Origin: Pyrinomonadaceae bacterium
GTDB lineage: Bacteria; Acidobacteriota; Blastocatellia; Pyrinomonadales; Pyrinomonadaceae
DNA: 64,000 nucleotides
Assembly: GCA_019694395.1 (NCBI GenBank)
Contig: JAIBCC010000026.1
Location: 1 to 64,000, forward strand
Reading direction: 5' to 3'
In this document: piece by piece, positions 25,803 through 35,217 of the stretch
Numbering within the stretch: position 1 is the first letter of the stretch
Layout: each line of letters opens with the position of its first letter
Made by a program: the position numbers and the translations under genes
Notes under the pieces: generated by a model
Databases searched by the model: none
What the model was told of the DNA's origin: nothing
What the model saw: only the letters and a program-made list of their open reading frames with translations

Positions 25803-26867
25803 ATGAAAAAGTTAAAAAAAATGAGTTCATTGATTTTATTTTTGATTGCTTTAACGGCAACAACCGCCAATGCTCAAACGCCAAAATTTAAGGTCGGAGA
25901 CCACATCGAATTTACTGGCTCCAGAGCTTGTATTGGTGACCGACCGGGAGATCAACAGGTGGGATCTATTACGGAAGTTGTTCCCGGAATCGGAGGGCGT
26001 TATGTGATTCAACCTGACACTAAAAAAGGTGAATACCGAAAATCTCCGATAAGTATCCCGATTTATTACGACGAATGTGGGATGCGTTTAGCAGCAAAGA
26101 ATGAAGAAAATCCGGCGAACGGCGACAATACTACTAATCAGGATAATAAACAACCTAAGAAAAATGACAATGCTGCGGGCGAAGGCGGTGCAAAATTTAA
26201 AGAAGGAGACCGTATTGAATTCTCTCAAAACGCCGCTTGTCTCGGTGAACAATATTCCATTCCAACTAAGGGAACGATTATTCAAGTAAATCCTGGTATT
26301 GCAAATAATTATGTAATCCTCGCTGATCCATTGCCGGGGCAAGCACCAAAACAAATGGCTATCCCGTTGTCACGTCAGGATTGTGCAATGCGTGCGTTAG
26401 GCGGTGCAGCACCAAAATTTCAAACCGACAAACTTCTGGTTGATGAAAACGGAACTGTTTTGGCTGACCGTGAGTTGCTTGATTGCGACAATCTCAAACA
26501 CAGCGGCAGAAACGGCTCACCTCCGCCGGTTGATCTGGTCAAAAAATTGATTCGTTGTTTGTATGAACATCCTTCGCCAGATGGTCAGGACGGAGCAACC
26601 AGAATGGATATTCTTGATTTAACTATCGGTGCAGCGCATCGTTGGAATCGCAATGAAGATTTGGGGCAAGGAAATGCCTCGACGCTCGTTTATCCCGTTC
26701 ACGTTAAATGGAATCAGAAAACCTTTTATCGTTCGCGTAATGTCGAAACGACAGGTGCAGAAATGATGTTCACCTGTTTTGCCGATACAACAAATCTGTG
26801 GCAATGCGGCGGCGCAGCCGGACCGCACAAAGATGGAAAAACGCAGGAAATTATGGTCAAGAAATAG
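25803..26867 (+). CDS. Secreted protein with two KFK-GD-IEF repeats
   Basis: A 354-residue exported protein: signal peptide 1-24 (ending ANAQ), then two copies of a 60-residue unit opening KFKVGDHIEF and KFKEGDRIEF, each with a conserved Cys (ACIGD / ACLGE) and a later SHRQDCAMR-like end, separated by an Asn/Gly/Lys-rich linker. A C-terminal domain of about 110 residues follows. A GGAG site precedes the ATG at 25803. It is divergent from the ECF/kinase pair, so it could be one of their targets, but that is inference only. Confidence 0.65.
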   Translation: MKKLKKMSSLILFLIALTATTANAQTPKFKVGDHIEFTGSRACIGDRPGDQQVGSITEVVPGIGGRYVIQPDTKKGEYRKSPISIPIYYDECGMRLAAKNEENPANGDNTTNQDNKQPKKNDNAAGEGGAKFKEGDRIEFSQNAACLGEQYSIPTKGTIIQVNPGIANNYVILADPLPGQAPKQMAIPLSRQDCAMRALGGAAPKFQTDKLLVDENGTVLADRELLDCDNLKHSGRNGSPPPVDLVKKLIRCLYEHPSPDGQDGATRMDILDLTIGAAHRWNRNEDLGQGNASTLVYPVHVKWNQKTFYRSRNVETTGAEMMFTCFADTTNLWQCGGAAGPHKDGKTQEIMVKK

Positions 26868-26906
26868 ATCTTGGGCAAATTTAACCTGTCAGGAGAGAAA
26901 GTTATT

Positions 26907-27317
26907 ATGAAAAATTGTCAAAGATGCGGAGCATTCGTTGATTTAACTCAATTATTTTGCAGCAATTGCGGTTTTCAAACGAATAATCAGCCGCAATCCT
27001 TTAATCCTCCGCCGATTATCAATCAGCCACAAGTTTATAACGCACCTCCAATGGTCAATAATCAGCCGCAGGGCTTTGATCAACCGCAGATGCCTTATAA
27101 CCAACCGCAGAATTTTAATCAGTCGCAGTTTCCTAACAATCAAGCGGGCTACGGAAATCAGCCGCCCAATAATTATCAAAATATGGGTTATTCACAACCA
27201 AGTTCAACCGGAAGTGCCATTACACCGCTGCGGCTTATTTTGGCAATACTCTCAATTATTATTGGTTTGAGTGCGATTTGCAGCGGATTGGCAGCGATTG
27301 GCGGAAGTCATCGTTGA
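26907..27317 (+). CDS. Zinc-ribbon membrane protein with a Pro/Gln linker
   Basis: A 136-residue protein: zinc ribbon (CQRC at 4-7, CSNC at 20-23), a long Pro/Gln/Asn-rich linker made of repeats like NQPQ and QGFDQPQ, and one membrane helix near the C-terminus (about 108-130). The ATG at 26907 is chosen because AGGAGAG precedes it; an upstream in-frame start would only add charged leader. It resembles the protein at 28499 in every part and probably arose by duplication of the unit that also contains the proteins at 27420 and 28003. Confidence 0.7.
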   Translation: MKNCQRCGAFVDLTQLFCSNCGFQTNNQPQSFNPPPIINQPQVYNAPPMVNNQPQGFDQPQMPYNQPQNFNQSQFPNNQAGYGNQPPNNYQNMGYSQPSSTGSAITPLRLILAILSIIIGLSAICSGLAAIGGSHR

Positions 27318-27419
27318 GACAAAAATCATTGAAACTAGATGTTCTTAACATTGGACTAATTAACAAAGCGAATTGGTGATTAACTAAAGCCAATTTTAGA
27401 AAAATGGCAAATATAAAAT

Positions 27420-27932
27420 ATGTTAGGTTTGTTCAAACTGCTTATCTTTTTAATATCAATCAGTCTGACGCTGATTTTTAGCGTCTCAGTATTTATTAAT
27501 CTGTTCAGAAAACAGGCTCGCAAAAGCGATTGGAACAAAGAAATTGAGCAGCTTGCCAGAGCCAGAGGCTTTACTCATCAATTAAAAGCCCCTTTACCTG
27601 ATTATATTCGCAACGCAAATCTGGCAACTTTTAGAACCGGTAATTGTCAGGGAGTTGACCGTAAATTTGACAATTATTATGTTACCCATCTTTTACACGG
27701 TTTTATGAACAATATTGAAGTGACGATATTTTATTATACCTGTCAAATCAAGCGAAGTTCTTATTATGCTTCGACCGTCGGAACTGCTGTTGCCTTTCGT
27801 CATAATCCTAATTCTATTCCTGCGGTTTTTGTTCAGGAAGGCGACTATTATGTTTCTCCGCAAAATTTGCCGAATTTTATTGGCGGATATTTTGGGAGCT
27901 TCATCAGCGGACGTTATATAAGCGCACCGTAA
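27420..27932 (+). CDS. Small membrane protein, duplicated family member
   Basis: A 170-residue protein with one or two N-terminal membrane helices (residues about 4-28) and a periplasmic domain. Its core phrase LARARGFTHQLKAPLPDYIR parallels LRMLAQQWGFYFTENPVIPD in the protein at 28003, and both continue into a strand-rich region, so the two are paralogues. No enzyme motif was seen and no family is recognised. Confidence 0.65.
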   Translation: MLGLFKLLIFLISISLTLIFSVSVFINLFRKQARKSDWNKEIEQLARARGFTHQLKAPLPDYIRNANLATFRTGNCQGVDRKFDNYYVTHLLHGFMNNIEVTIFYYTCQIKRSSYYASTVGTAVAFRHNPNSIPAVFVQEGDYYVSPQNLPNFIGGYFGSFISGRYISAP

Positions 27933-28002
27933 AGGACAAATCAAAAACAAGAGAGGAGTTCAATTTGCTTGTTTTCAAGGGGGTAACCGGGAGAATGAAA
28001 CT

Positions 28003-28467
28003 ATGATTGCGGTAGTCGCTATATTCGGAATATTGGTCATAATCGGAATTTTTGCAGGAGTAATGGTTGCCATTTCCTCAGCAAAACAATCCGACCGAGC
28101 CGGAAAACTTAGAATGTTAGCTCAACAATGGGGATTTTATTTTACCGAAAATCCTGTGATACCGGATTTTCTCCGTAATACCCGATTTGCTCAATCAGGA
28201 GTAGGAATGGGAGTCAAAATGCACAATTTGATTCAAGGTAACGTCAATGGCACGCCGATCTTTATTTTTGATTGGGGCTATAACTCGAATTACGGCGGGC
28301 GAGTTAGTTCGACACATAGACAAACGGTGATTTGTATTCCAATGGGAATGAATCAACCGTTCAGTTTTTTTCAAGACAACCAAATAGTTCCGCCCGAAAA
28401 TATCCAAATGTTTATCAACCAAGCCTTAAACGCCTATAACTATCAAATGTCAGGCGGTGCTCAGTAA
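28003..28467 (+). CDS. Small membrane protein, paralogue of 27420
   Basis: A 154-residue protein with an N-terminal helix (about 3-26) and the same LAQQWGF-F-ENPVIPDFLR core as the protein at 27420. GGGAG precedes the ATG at 28003. The order zinc-ribbon protein, membrane protein, membrane protein, zinc-ribbon protein across 26907-29296 fits two copies of a two-gene unit, the second inverted in order. Confidence 0.65.
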   Translation: MIAVVAIFGILVIIGIFAGVMVAISSAKQSDRAGKLRMLAQQWGFYFTENPVIPDFLRNTRFAQSGVGMGVKMHNLIQGNVNGTPIFIFDWGYNSNYGGRVSSTHRQTVICIPMGMNQPFSFFQDNQIVPPENIQMFINQALNAYNYQMSGGAQ

Positions 28468-28498
28468 GTCAGATAAGTCTATTAAATGGAGAATTAAC

Positions 28499-29296
28499 AT
28501 GAAACAATGTCCAAAATGTTCGGCTACTTATAACAACGAAAACGCTTTTTGTCTCAATGATGGGGCGGCACTCATCTCTCAGTCCGAAGAATTTATTCCG
28601 CCGACTGTTGTCCAGTTTTCACCGGGACAGCCAAATAATCCTTCACCGCCGGTATTTTCCAATGTGCCCCAACAATCCTATCAACAGCCGCAATTTAATC
28701 AGCAACAACAGTCATATCAACAACCTCAGTTTAATCAGCCGCAGAATTTTGCTCAACCGATGCCGCCGCCAGGCAGAAAAATGACTGCAGGACGGCTGAT
28801 CGTCCTGGGTATTGTTCTGCTTTTGGGTTTTAGCTCCATCATCGGCGGTTTAATAACCTTTTTTGCAGTTTCATCCCGTTCATCCTTATCCAATACTTCT
28901 TCAAATCCAAATTCCACTCGTTCATCAAATCCGACAAGTTACAGCCAGGACACAGGGCAGGGAGAAAAGGTTGGATTCAAGATCGTTTCTGTTGAAGATG
29001 CGACTTCTCAGCATTTTTTCCCAAATGCCAACAAAACAAGTGCGGTGACTTATGATGACGGCTCAAACCGGATTGTCTCTTTTTTATCCGTCTATAATTC
29101 TCCGGCAGATGCGGCAAGTGCCTTTCAAAAACACCTTGAAAACGTGCAAAAAGACGGATTTACGATTACTTCTAAAGACACAACTTATGCTTATTACAAC
29201 AAAGGCACGGCGTATGTGGTCTGCCTCTATGTTGAAAATAAACTCTATGAATATAACGCTCGCAATCAACAAACTTTATATAAATTTGCCAAATAA
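28499..29296 (+). CDS. Zinc-ribbon membrane protein, paralogue of 26907
   Basis: A 265-residue protein with a zinc ribbon at the N-terminus (CPKC at 4-7 and a second pair around 18-21), a Pro/Gln-rich linker containing QQPQFNQ repeats, and one membrane helix near residue 100, after which a longer Ser/Asn-rich and then globular periplasmic domain of about 150 residues follows. The ATG at 28499 is preferred over 28457 because GGAG precedes it and the earlier start would overlap the previous gene. Compared with 26907 the C-terminal domain is new. Confidence 0.7.
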   Translation: MKQCPKCSATYNNENAFCLNDGAALISQSEEFIPPTVVQFSPGQPNNPSPPVFSNVPQQSYQQPQFNQQQQSYQQPQFNQPQNFAQPMPPPGRKMTAGRLIVLGIVLLLGFSSIIGGLITFFAVSSRSSLSNTSSNPNSTRSSNPTSYSQDTGQGEKVGFKIVSVEDATSQHFFPNANKTSAVTYDDGSNRIVSFLSVYNSPADAASAFQKHLENVQKDGFTITSKDTTYAYYNKGTAYVVCLYVENKLYEYNARNQQTLYKFAK

Positions 29297-29319
29297 AAAT
29301 TGAAAATTGAGGTAAAAAA

Positions 29320-29802
29320 ATGTCATTAAGCAGAGAACAAGTAGAAAAAATTATTCGGATTGTTTCAATTGATTCCGTGTGCAGAAAACGAATCGGCACA
29401 GCGTATCAAATTATTCCGGCTTCATTTTCTTTAAGCGGACAGTGGCGCAATACAAAAAACTCCATCGGAGATACTTTTCAAGAAGATTATTCACAAAAAA
29501 CACAAGACGAAATGTGCATCGGAATTTCTACGGCTGTGACGGCTGCGGTTATGACTGCCTGGCACAAAAAAGAACTTCCGTGGCTGGTCAAGGTCGGCGA
29601 TCAGCGAAATGATCCCGAATGGTTCGGACATTATGCTCCGAAACTGACGATGCACAATGGCGGGGAATATATTTTTGATTGGTGGATGACGCTCGAAATT
29701 TTTAATCCGATTGTCTGGCGTTTTGAAGATTGGCGGCAATATCCTTCGCCGGTTGTGCTGACTCGCGGTGTGCAATTTGCTTCGTTTCAAGGGTTTAACT
29801 AA
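29320..29802 (+). CDS. Conserved-looking small protein, unknown
   Basis: A 160-residue soluble protein with no leader and no membrane helix. It contains a Trp-rich C-terminal half (WHKKELPWLVKVGD, FDWWMTLEIFNPIVWRFEDW) that looks compact and folded. A GAGG ribosome binding site precedes the ATG. It closes the block of small membrane proteins, but its soluble, Trp-rich character differs from the others, so it may belong to a different function. No family is recognised. Confidence 0.6.
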   Translation: MSLSREQVEKIIRIVSIDSVCRKRIGTAYQIIPASFSLSGQWRNTKNSIGDTFQEDYSQKTQDEMCIGISTAVTAAVMTAWHKKELPWLVKVGDQRNDPEWFGHYAPKLTMHNGGEYIFDWWMTLEIFNPIVWRFEDWRQYPSPVVLTRGVQFASFQGFN

Positions 29803-29892
29803 AACGATAAAAACGATTTCAGACGCACTCCTTAAAATACTTCATTAAGGTGAGTTTTGAATTTTGCGGACTTTCAAGCAAAATATTAGTGA

Positions 29893-32559
29893 ATGTCCGA
29901 ACCGATTCTCGATAATTTTCTCAAAGACTTGCCTGATTCGATTGGCGCAGAACGTTTTTTTCAGCAATTTACCGAACGAAATTCTTTCCAAGCCGGTAAA
30001 TTATTGAAAAATGACGGATTATTGTCCGATGTTTTGACACTTGCCTCATTTAGTCCGCTTTTTGCTACCACGCTTTTACAGCATCCCGAATATGTTTTAT
30101 GGCTCGGAAAACACCGCAAAGAATCAACAGTTCGGGACAAAGAAGAATTGCTCGAATCGTTGGCACGGTTTTCGATGACCAATTCGCAGCTTGAAATGCA
30201 GGAATTATTGGCAAGATTTCGCCGCCGCGAGCTTTTGCGGATTTATCTGCGCGACATTCGCCGTTTGGGAACAATTGCCGAAGTAACGGAAGAAATTTCG
30301 CATCTGGCGGACGCAATTTTGGAATATGCCTTGCGGCTGGCGCGTCAGGAGCTTGATAATCGTTTTGGAAATCCGTTGGAAGAAGATGAAAAAGGACGCA
30401 AACGGAACGCAAAATTTTGCGTGGTCGCGCTCGGAAAACTCGGTTCGAACGAACTTAACTATTCATCAGACATAGATTTACTGTTCCTTTATTCTTCGGA
30501 CGGATGGACTTCGGGCAGCGGTTCGCGCGGAGTGACTTCCAACCGTGAATATTTCATTAAACTTTCCGAATTTATCGTCAAATTGGTCGGGCACGAAGGC
30601 GGCGCGTATCGGGTGGACTTGCGTTTGCGCCCACACGGGCGAGTTGGCGCGTTAGCTGTATCTCTTTCAGAATCAATTAATTATTACCAAAAAAATGCAC
30701 AGGCTTGGGAGCGGCAAACCTTAATTCGTTCACGATCAAGCGCAGGGGATTCGGAAATCTTTAAAAAATTCTGTGACGAAGTTGAGAACTATGTTTTTTC
30801 GGCGGATGAAACGGTAGAAAATGCCCTCCAAAACGTCAAGCTTTCAAAAGAAAAAATTAACCGCGAACATACGACCAATCAGGGTTTTAACGTCAAACTC
30901 GGGACGGGCGGAATTCGTGAAATTGAGTTCATCTCACAGGCTCTCCAACTTGCTTACGGCGGAAAGGATCAATGGCTTCGCGCCTCGCACACCTTGATCA
31001 GTCTTTCGCGTTTGGCTGACCGCAAACTGTTGTCGGAGAATGAGTTGGCACAGCTTTCGGATGCCTATGACTTTCTGCGGCGGCTCGAACATCGGTTGCA
31101 GATGGAAAATGGTTTGCAAACTCATATCGTGCCTGATGAACCCCAAAAACGTCTGATCGTAGCGAAACGAATGGGTTTGCAGAATCTGAACGAGTTTGAC
31201 GAAACTTTGAGCTTTCACACCCAAAACGTCAACCAGATTTTCCAGCGGGTTTTCGGCAATCAGCCTTTTGTTAATAAGCATTTAGGGCAGGAAAATTATC
31301 AAGCCGAATTGCTCAAATCCATCGAAAGAGCCGAGGAACAAATTCATTTATCGGATGAAAAAGCGGAATCGTTGAGCGATTTTAGTCAGCTTTCGCCGTA
31401 TTTTTCCGAAATGCTGACCGCCAACCCCGCTTTGCTCAATAATTTGCCGAAATTTGAAGATGAATTTGTTGAAAAAGATTACATCGAACTTTTTCGGAAC
31501 GAACTTTCAACCGCAGAAAATTTCGCGCAGGAACTGGCAATTTTGCGTCGAACCTGGTCAAGATTTTTGCTCGACATTGCCTTTTTCGACATCTTTCAAA
31601 AAATTACGCCGCGCGAAGCAAAAAACGCACAAACCCGGCTTGCCGAAGCGAGTTTGACCATTGCTCACGAAATTACAAAACGTGAATTGAGCAAGCGTTA
31701 CGGCAAATTTAAAGAATTGAATTTAGCCGTTTTAGGACTTGGTAAGCTCGGCGGACGCGGAATGGATTACGGTTCGGATTTGGATTTGATCTTAGTTTAC
31801 GATGACGAAAAACCTTTACCATTCAAAAACTTAACGCACACAGAATTTTATGCTAAAGCCACTGAGATTTTCGTCAATACGCTTTCGAGCTTTACCCGCG
31901 AAGGAAATTTGTATCGGGTTGATTTGCGTCTGCGTCCCGATGGAAAAAATGGCGCGACTTGTTCAAGTAAATCCGCTTTTCTCAGCTATTTTCAAAATCG
32001 CTCGGCAATGTGGGAATGGTTGGCTTATGTGAAAATTCGCGGCGTGGCAGGTGATGTAAATTTAGCAATCGAAACTGAAGCAGAAATTCGCTCAATTTTA
32101 CATCAGAAAGCGCAAAATGCTGATGTTGCAGAGTTTAGGCTTGAAACTGCCCGAATGCGCGAACGTTTGGAAAAAGAAAAATCTGATAATCGAAGCCGAA
32201 AAGAAATCAATATCAAACACGGCGAAGGCGGAATGCTGGACGTTTATTTTGCCATGCGTTTTTTGCAATTACGGGACAATGTTCCCGATGAGCTGGAAAA
32301 CCGCACCACACTTTTTATGCTCAAAAAACTTCACGAAAAAGGCTCGCTCAATGATGAAAATTTTCAAATGTTCTATGACGGATACGAGTTTCTCAGCCGA
32401 CTTGATCACGCTTTGCGTCTGACCTTTGGGCGTTCTGCCGTTTTGCCGAATAATTGGGAAATAATTTCTCAGAGATTGAAACTGAAAAATCTGTTGGAAG
32501 TGTTAAATCTGCACCGTCTCAACATCCGAACTGCCTACGAAAACATTCTCCAATTGTGA
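29893..32559 (+). CDS. glnE: Glutamine synthetase adenylyltransferase/deadenylylase GlnE
   Basis: An 888-residue GlnE with the two nucleotidyltransferase domains typical of the enzyme: first GKLGSNELNYSSDIDLLFL (about 176-195, metal-binding DID) and second GKLGGRGMDYGSDLDLILV (about 615-634). The first deadenylylates and the second adenylylates glutamine synthetase, adjusting its activity to nitrogen status under PII control. At 888 residues it is slightly shorter than the E. coli enzyme. It lies in the same 10-kb stretch as amt and the NifA-like activator, so nitrogen control is concentrated here although the genes are not in one operon. Confidence 0.95.
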   Translation: MSEPILDNFLKDLPDSIGAERFFQQFTERNSFQAGKLLKNDGLLSDVLTLASFSPLFATTLLQHPEYVLWLGKHRKESTVRDKEELLESLARFSMTNSQLEMQELLARFRRRELLRIYLRDIRRLGTIAEVTEEISHLADAILEYALRLARQELDNRFGNPLEEDEKGRKRNAKFCVVALGKLGSNELNYSSDIDLLFLYSSDGWTSGSGSRGVTSNREYFIKLSEFIVKLVGHEGGAYRVDLRLRPHGRVGALAVSLSESINYYQKNAQAWERQTLIRSRSSAGDSEIFKKFCDEVENYVFSADETVENALQNVKLSKEKINREHTTNQGFNVKLGTGGIREIEFISQALQLAYGGKDQWLRASHTLISLSRLADRKLLSENELAQLSDAYDFLRRLEHRLQMENGLQTHIVPDEPQKRLIVAKRMGLQNLNEFDETLSFHTQNVNQIFQRVFGNQPFVNKHLGQENYQAELLKSIERAEEQIHLSDEKAESLSDFSQLSPYFSEMLTANPALLNNLPKFEDEFVEKDYIELFRNELSTAENFAQELAILRRTWSRFLLDIAFFDIFQKITPREAKNAQTRLAEASLTIAHEITKRELSKRYGKFKELNLAVLGLGKLGGRGMDYGSDLDLILVYDDEKPLPFKNLTHTEFYAKATEIFVNTLSSFTREGNLYRVDLRLRPDGKNGATCSSKSAFLSYFQNRSAMWEWLAYVKIRGVAGDVNLAIETEAEIRSILHQKAQNADVAEFRLETARMRERLEKEKSDNRSRKEINIKHGEGGMLDVYFAMRFLQLRDNVPDELENRTTLFMLKKLHEKGSLNDENFQMFYDGYEFLSRLDHALRLTFGRSAVLPNNWEIISQRLKLKNLLEVLNLHRLNIRTAYENILQL

Positions 32560-32691
32560 CACTTTACGAAAAGTGAAAGCGGAAAGTGGAAAGTGGAAAG
32601 TTTTTTATTTAATTGATGCGGCTAGCTTTAGCTGATTTGCTTAATTTCTGCAAAAATCTCTCATTTTGAAAAAATAAAAAAGTGTCACAAT
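32553..32691. repeat. 13-bp inverted repeat and heptamer array after glnE
   Basis: Perfect arms attgtgacacttt (32553-32565, overlapping the glnE stop codon) and aaagtgtcacaat (32679-32691) enclose a heptamer array gaaaagt/ggaaagt (32568-32601) and a short gctagctttagc dyad. The arms could form a large hairpin ending glnE transcription. Confidence 0.55.
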
Positions 32692-32730
32692 CAAAAACTC
32701 TTGATTTTTTTTATCCTTTAAGCTAAATGA

Positions 32731-33399
32731 ATGAAAAAAGTCATCCCTATTATTTTGTTGTGTGTATGTTCGTTCTATTCGCAAAACGAGGTTTTGACCA
32801 ATAATGACATTATCGAAATGACTCGTTCCGGTTTGAGTAAAGAAGTCATTGTCGAGAAAGTAAATTCGACGGTCGGGCAGTTTGATACCTCGGCTAAATC
32901 ATTGATCGAGATGAAAAAAGCCAATGTTGACGATGAAGTGATTAAAATCATTCTGGAAAAAAGCAAAGCCATGCGGGAAAAAGTTATCCAAGAAAGCATC
33001 AAAGCGCAATCCTTAAAAGAAAGTATGAGCTTTGCTGATCAAAAGACCGTTTTTTCACCCGCTGAGGCTTTGCGGAATGCGCGAACTATCTCAATTAAAA
33101 AGAGTTCCATCTTTCCTTCGTCGCCTGATTTGGAAAAAGAATTATTCAAAATTCCTGAATGGAAAGATTTTAATTTGACGATGACCGCCAATCAATCAGA
33201 ATCTGATCTTTATATTCAAATCAGTTATGTGCATTTGACCTGGATTTCGCGGCGGTATGTTTACCGGATTTACGATTCACAAACGGGAACGGTTCTGGCG
33301 GCAGGCGAAACGACTGCTTGGGGAAGTCTGGCGGGAAATTTGGCGAAAAAAATTGTAAAGTCGTTGGAATTGATTAAAAGTCAGACGGGAAATAATTAA
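32731..33399 (+). CDS. Secreted protein, unknown
   Basis: A 222-residue protein with a short leader (residues 1-17, ending SFYS) and a helical N-terminal region with the repeated style EMTRSGLSKEVIVEKVN, KSLIEMKKANVDDEVIKIIL, reminiscent of short secreted helical repeat proteins. The C-terminal half is strand-rich. No ribosome binding site is visible. Its last 30 bases are copied downstream at 33829-33858, flanking the next gene. Confidence 0.6.
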   Translation: MKKVIPIILLCVCSFYSQNEVLTNNDIIEMTRSGLSKEVIVEKVNSTVGQFDTSAKSLIEMKKANVDDEVIKIILEKSKAMREKVIQESIKAQSLKESMSFADQKTVFSPAEALRNARTISIKKSSIFPSSPDLEKELFKIPEWKDFNLTMTANQSESDLYIQISYVHLTWISRRYVYRIYDSQTGTVLAAGETTAWGSLAGNLAKKIVKSLELIKSQTGNN

Positions 33400-33858
33400 C
33401 GGAGAACAGACAAATGCTAAAACAACTCATTTCATTAGTTTTAGTTGGATTAATTATCAATCTAACATTTTATACTTCGGCAAACGCAAATGATCTTAAT
33501 CCAAAAGAAGCCAAATTTGCCCAAAAGGTAAAAGCCGAAGTTGAGAAACTTGGGATTGGTAAGGAATCTCAAGTTAAAGTAAAACTCAAAGACGGTGTAG
33601 AAATAAAAGGCTACATCAGCCAAATCAATGAAGATAGTTTTGTAGTGGTTGATGAGAAAACAGGTAATCAAACAGAAGTTTCATACCCACAAGCCACGCA
33701 GATTAAAGGTAACAATTTATCAACAGGGACTAAAATTGCTATTGGAGTTGGAATTGTTTTAGGAATTTTTGTTTTATTTGGTATTCTGCAAAGTAGCAAT
33801 TAATAAGGATCGTTTAACACGATTTCACAAAGTCGTTGGCATTGATTAAAAGTCAGAC
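33357..33858. repeat. 30-bp direct repeat flanking the LSm-like gene
   Basis: Bases 33357-33386 and 33829-33858 are identical at 29 of 30 positions. The first copy is the 3' end of the gene at 32731, the second is intergenic. The pair frames the 129-residue gene, consistent with duplication by recombination or with a target repeat from an insertion event. Confidence 0.6.
33414..33803 (+). CDS. Secreted LSm-like protein
   Basis: A 129-residue protein with a signal peptide (1-25) and a compact domain KVKLKDGVEIKGYISQINEDSF matching the LSm/Hfq-like beta-barrel seen in a recurring acidobacterial family, followed by an Asn/Gly-rich C-terminus STGTKIAIGVGIVLGIF that could be a membrane segment or a glycine-rich anchor. 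GGAG precedes the ATG. It is bracketed by a 30-bp direct repeat, which suggests that the gene arrived or was duplicated as a unit. Confidence 0.65.
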   Translation: MLKQLISLVLVGLIINLTFYTSANANDLNPKEAKFAQKVKAEVEKLGIGKESQVKVKLKDGVEIKGYISQINEDSFVVVDEKTGNQTEVSYPQATQIKGNNLSTGTKIAIGVGIVLGIFVLFGILQSSN

Positions 33859-33872
33859 AGCCAATTGATTTT

Positions 33873-35213
33873 TTAGTTCCTGACTTCTTTCCAACCAACT
33901 AATGTTAAGGTTGAACTTCCGCTCGGAGTTGATGGGGCGGCACTTATTACCTGCGGATCGCCGGTAGTGCGAAAACCGCTGTTATTTACTTTGATGACGG
34001 GATTCTCATTAAATAAAACTCCGTCTGTTTCATTATAAACATAAATTCGACCATTCAAAATCGGCTGTCCGCCTTCGAGCGAAAACTGGTGACGGGCATA
34101 AAAAATGTTGTTGCTTTCAGTATTGATCAAATTTGCGCCGCCGACCAGAACATCTCCGCCCGCGACAACCGCATATTTTTCACCTAAATAAGTCGCTTTG
34201 CTGTCAAAATAGCTTGCGCCGCTGGAAAATCCGATGTGACCGTCCGCAATAAATGAGATGGTCAAAGGACTGCCGGAAGCTCCAAAGGTAGTATTGACCT
34301 GAATGGAAGATTGATAGCCGTAATATGTTCCTGTCGGCATTGTCGAACCCGAATTTATCACCCAGCCCTGAGTCGAATTATAAGTCCAACCGCCCCAACA
34401 TCCTGATTCGCAATTACTTGCCATAACTGCGCCTGTTTTGTCATAAATAGTTGCAGTAGCTGGAATTGCTGAGGATGAAAGCGGCGACGGCATCGCGGCG
34501 GGATTTGCCGGAACTAAAAAATAATCCGCTTGAGTTAAAAAACTGGTCGGCTGAACATTCGGAACGGTCAATGCGCTTTGCGCGGAACGCATATCAGGAG
34601 TGGCATCACAGGTTGGAGACGCGCCCGTTACGCTTCCGTTTGGGCAGGGCTGCGGGGCAGGCGCGGTAATCGTTCCGGTTGCACTGTAATATTTTTCCGC
34701 CCGATTATTTCCGCTAAGAACCATATTTCCGTTGGCGTGAATAATTCCATTTGCGCCTGTGATTTGAATATTTCCACTGATATTGATGTCGCCATTGACC
34801 ACTATTGCCCCGGTTGCCCCGCCCGGAGATGAAAGCTGATAAGTAGCCTGAACGGTTGATGTTGCGCCTTCGCGTCCGATTCCGATTGAAGTGATTTGAC
34901 GAGTGTCAGCGGTTGGGCTGGTAACTTGAACCGTATATGAGCCTTTGCCAAAAGCCAATCCGGTTCCGCTGGCAGGAATGACGCTGTTGATGTTAAATGT
35001 TCCGCCGTTAGCTTTGATCAAACCGACTGCATGAGCCAATCCTGCTTCGGCAATATAAAAGGCTTCGCTGGTTTCGATGTTATTTTTAGAAACAGTTCTG
35101 GATGATTCACTGACCAACATCAAAGACAATCCTAAAACCGTCAGCAGCATTATCGAAAAAATTGCCGTAAAAAGAGCTGCTCCTTGTTCATTTTTAGCTG
35201 GTCTTTTTATCAT
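33873..35213 (-). CDS. PilX-like pilus assembly protein
   Basis: A 446-residue protein with a type IV pilin-like leader: GAALFTAIFSIMLLTVLGLSLML is preceded by a Glu-containing processing site, and its own N-terminus carries the ATGLLMTL-like PilX hallmark (residues 10-40). The rest is a large Thr/Ser/Asn-rich surface domain with a Cys-rich insert (CESGCWGGW). In type IV pili, PilX works with PilV, PilW and FimT as minor pilins that prime assembly. It is the last gene of a four-gene operon on the minus strand. Confidence 0.8.
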   Translation of the reverse strand: MIKRPAKNEQGAALFTAIFSIMLLTVLGLSLMLVSESSRTVSKNNIETSEAFYIAEAGLAHAVGLIKANGGTFNINSVIPASGTGLAFGKGSYTVQVTSPTADTRQITSIGIGREGATSTVQATYQLSSPGGATGAIVVNGDINISGNIQITGANGIIHANGNMVLSGNNRAEKYYSATGTITAPAPQPCPNGSVTGASPTCDATPDMRSAQSALTVPNVQPTSFLTQADYFLVPANPAAMPSPLSSSAIPATATIYDKTGAVMASNCESGCWGGWTYNSTQGWVINSGSTMPTGTYYGYQSSIQVNTTFGASGSPLTISFIADGHIGFSSGASYFDSKATYLGEKYAVVAGGDVLVGGANLINTESNNIFYARHQFSLEGGQPILNGRIYVYNETDGVLFNENPVIKVNNSGFRTTGDPQVISAAPSTPSGSSTLTLVGWKEVRN

Positions 35214-35217
35214 AAAT

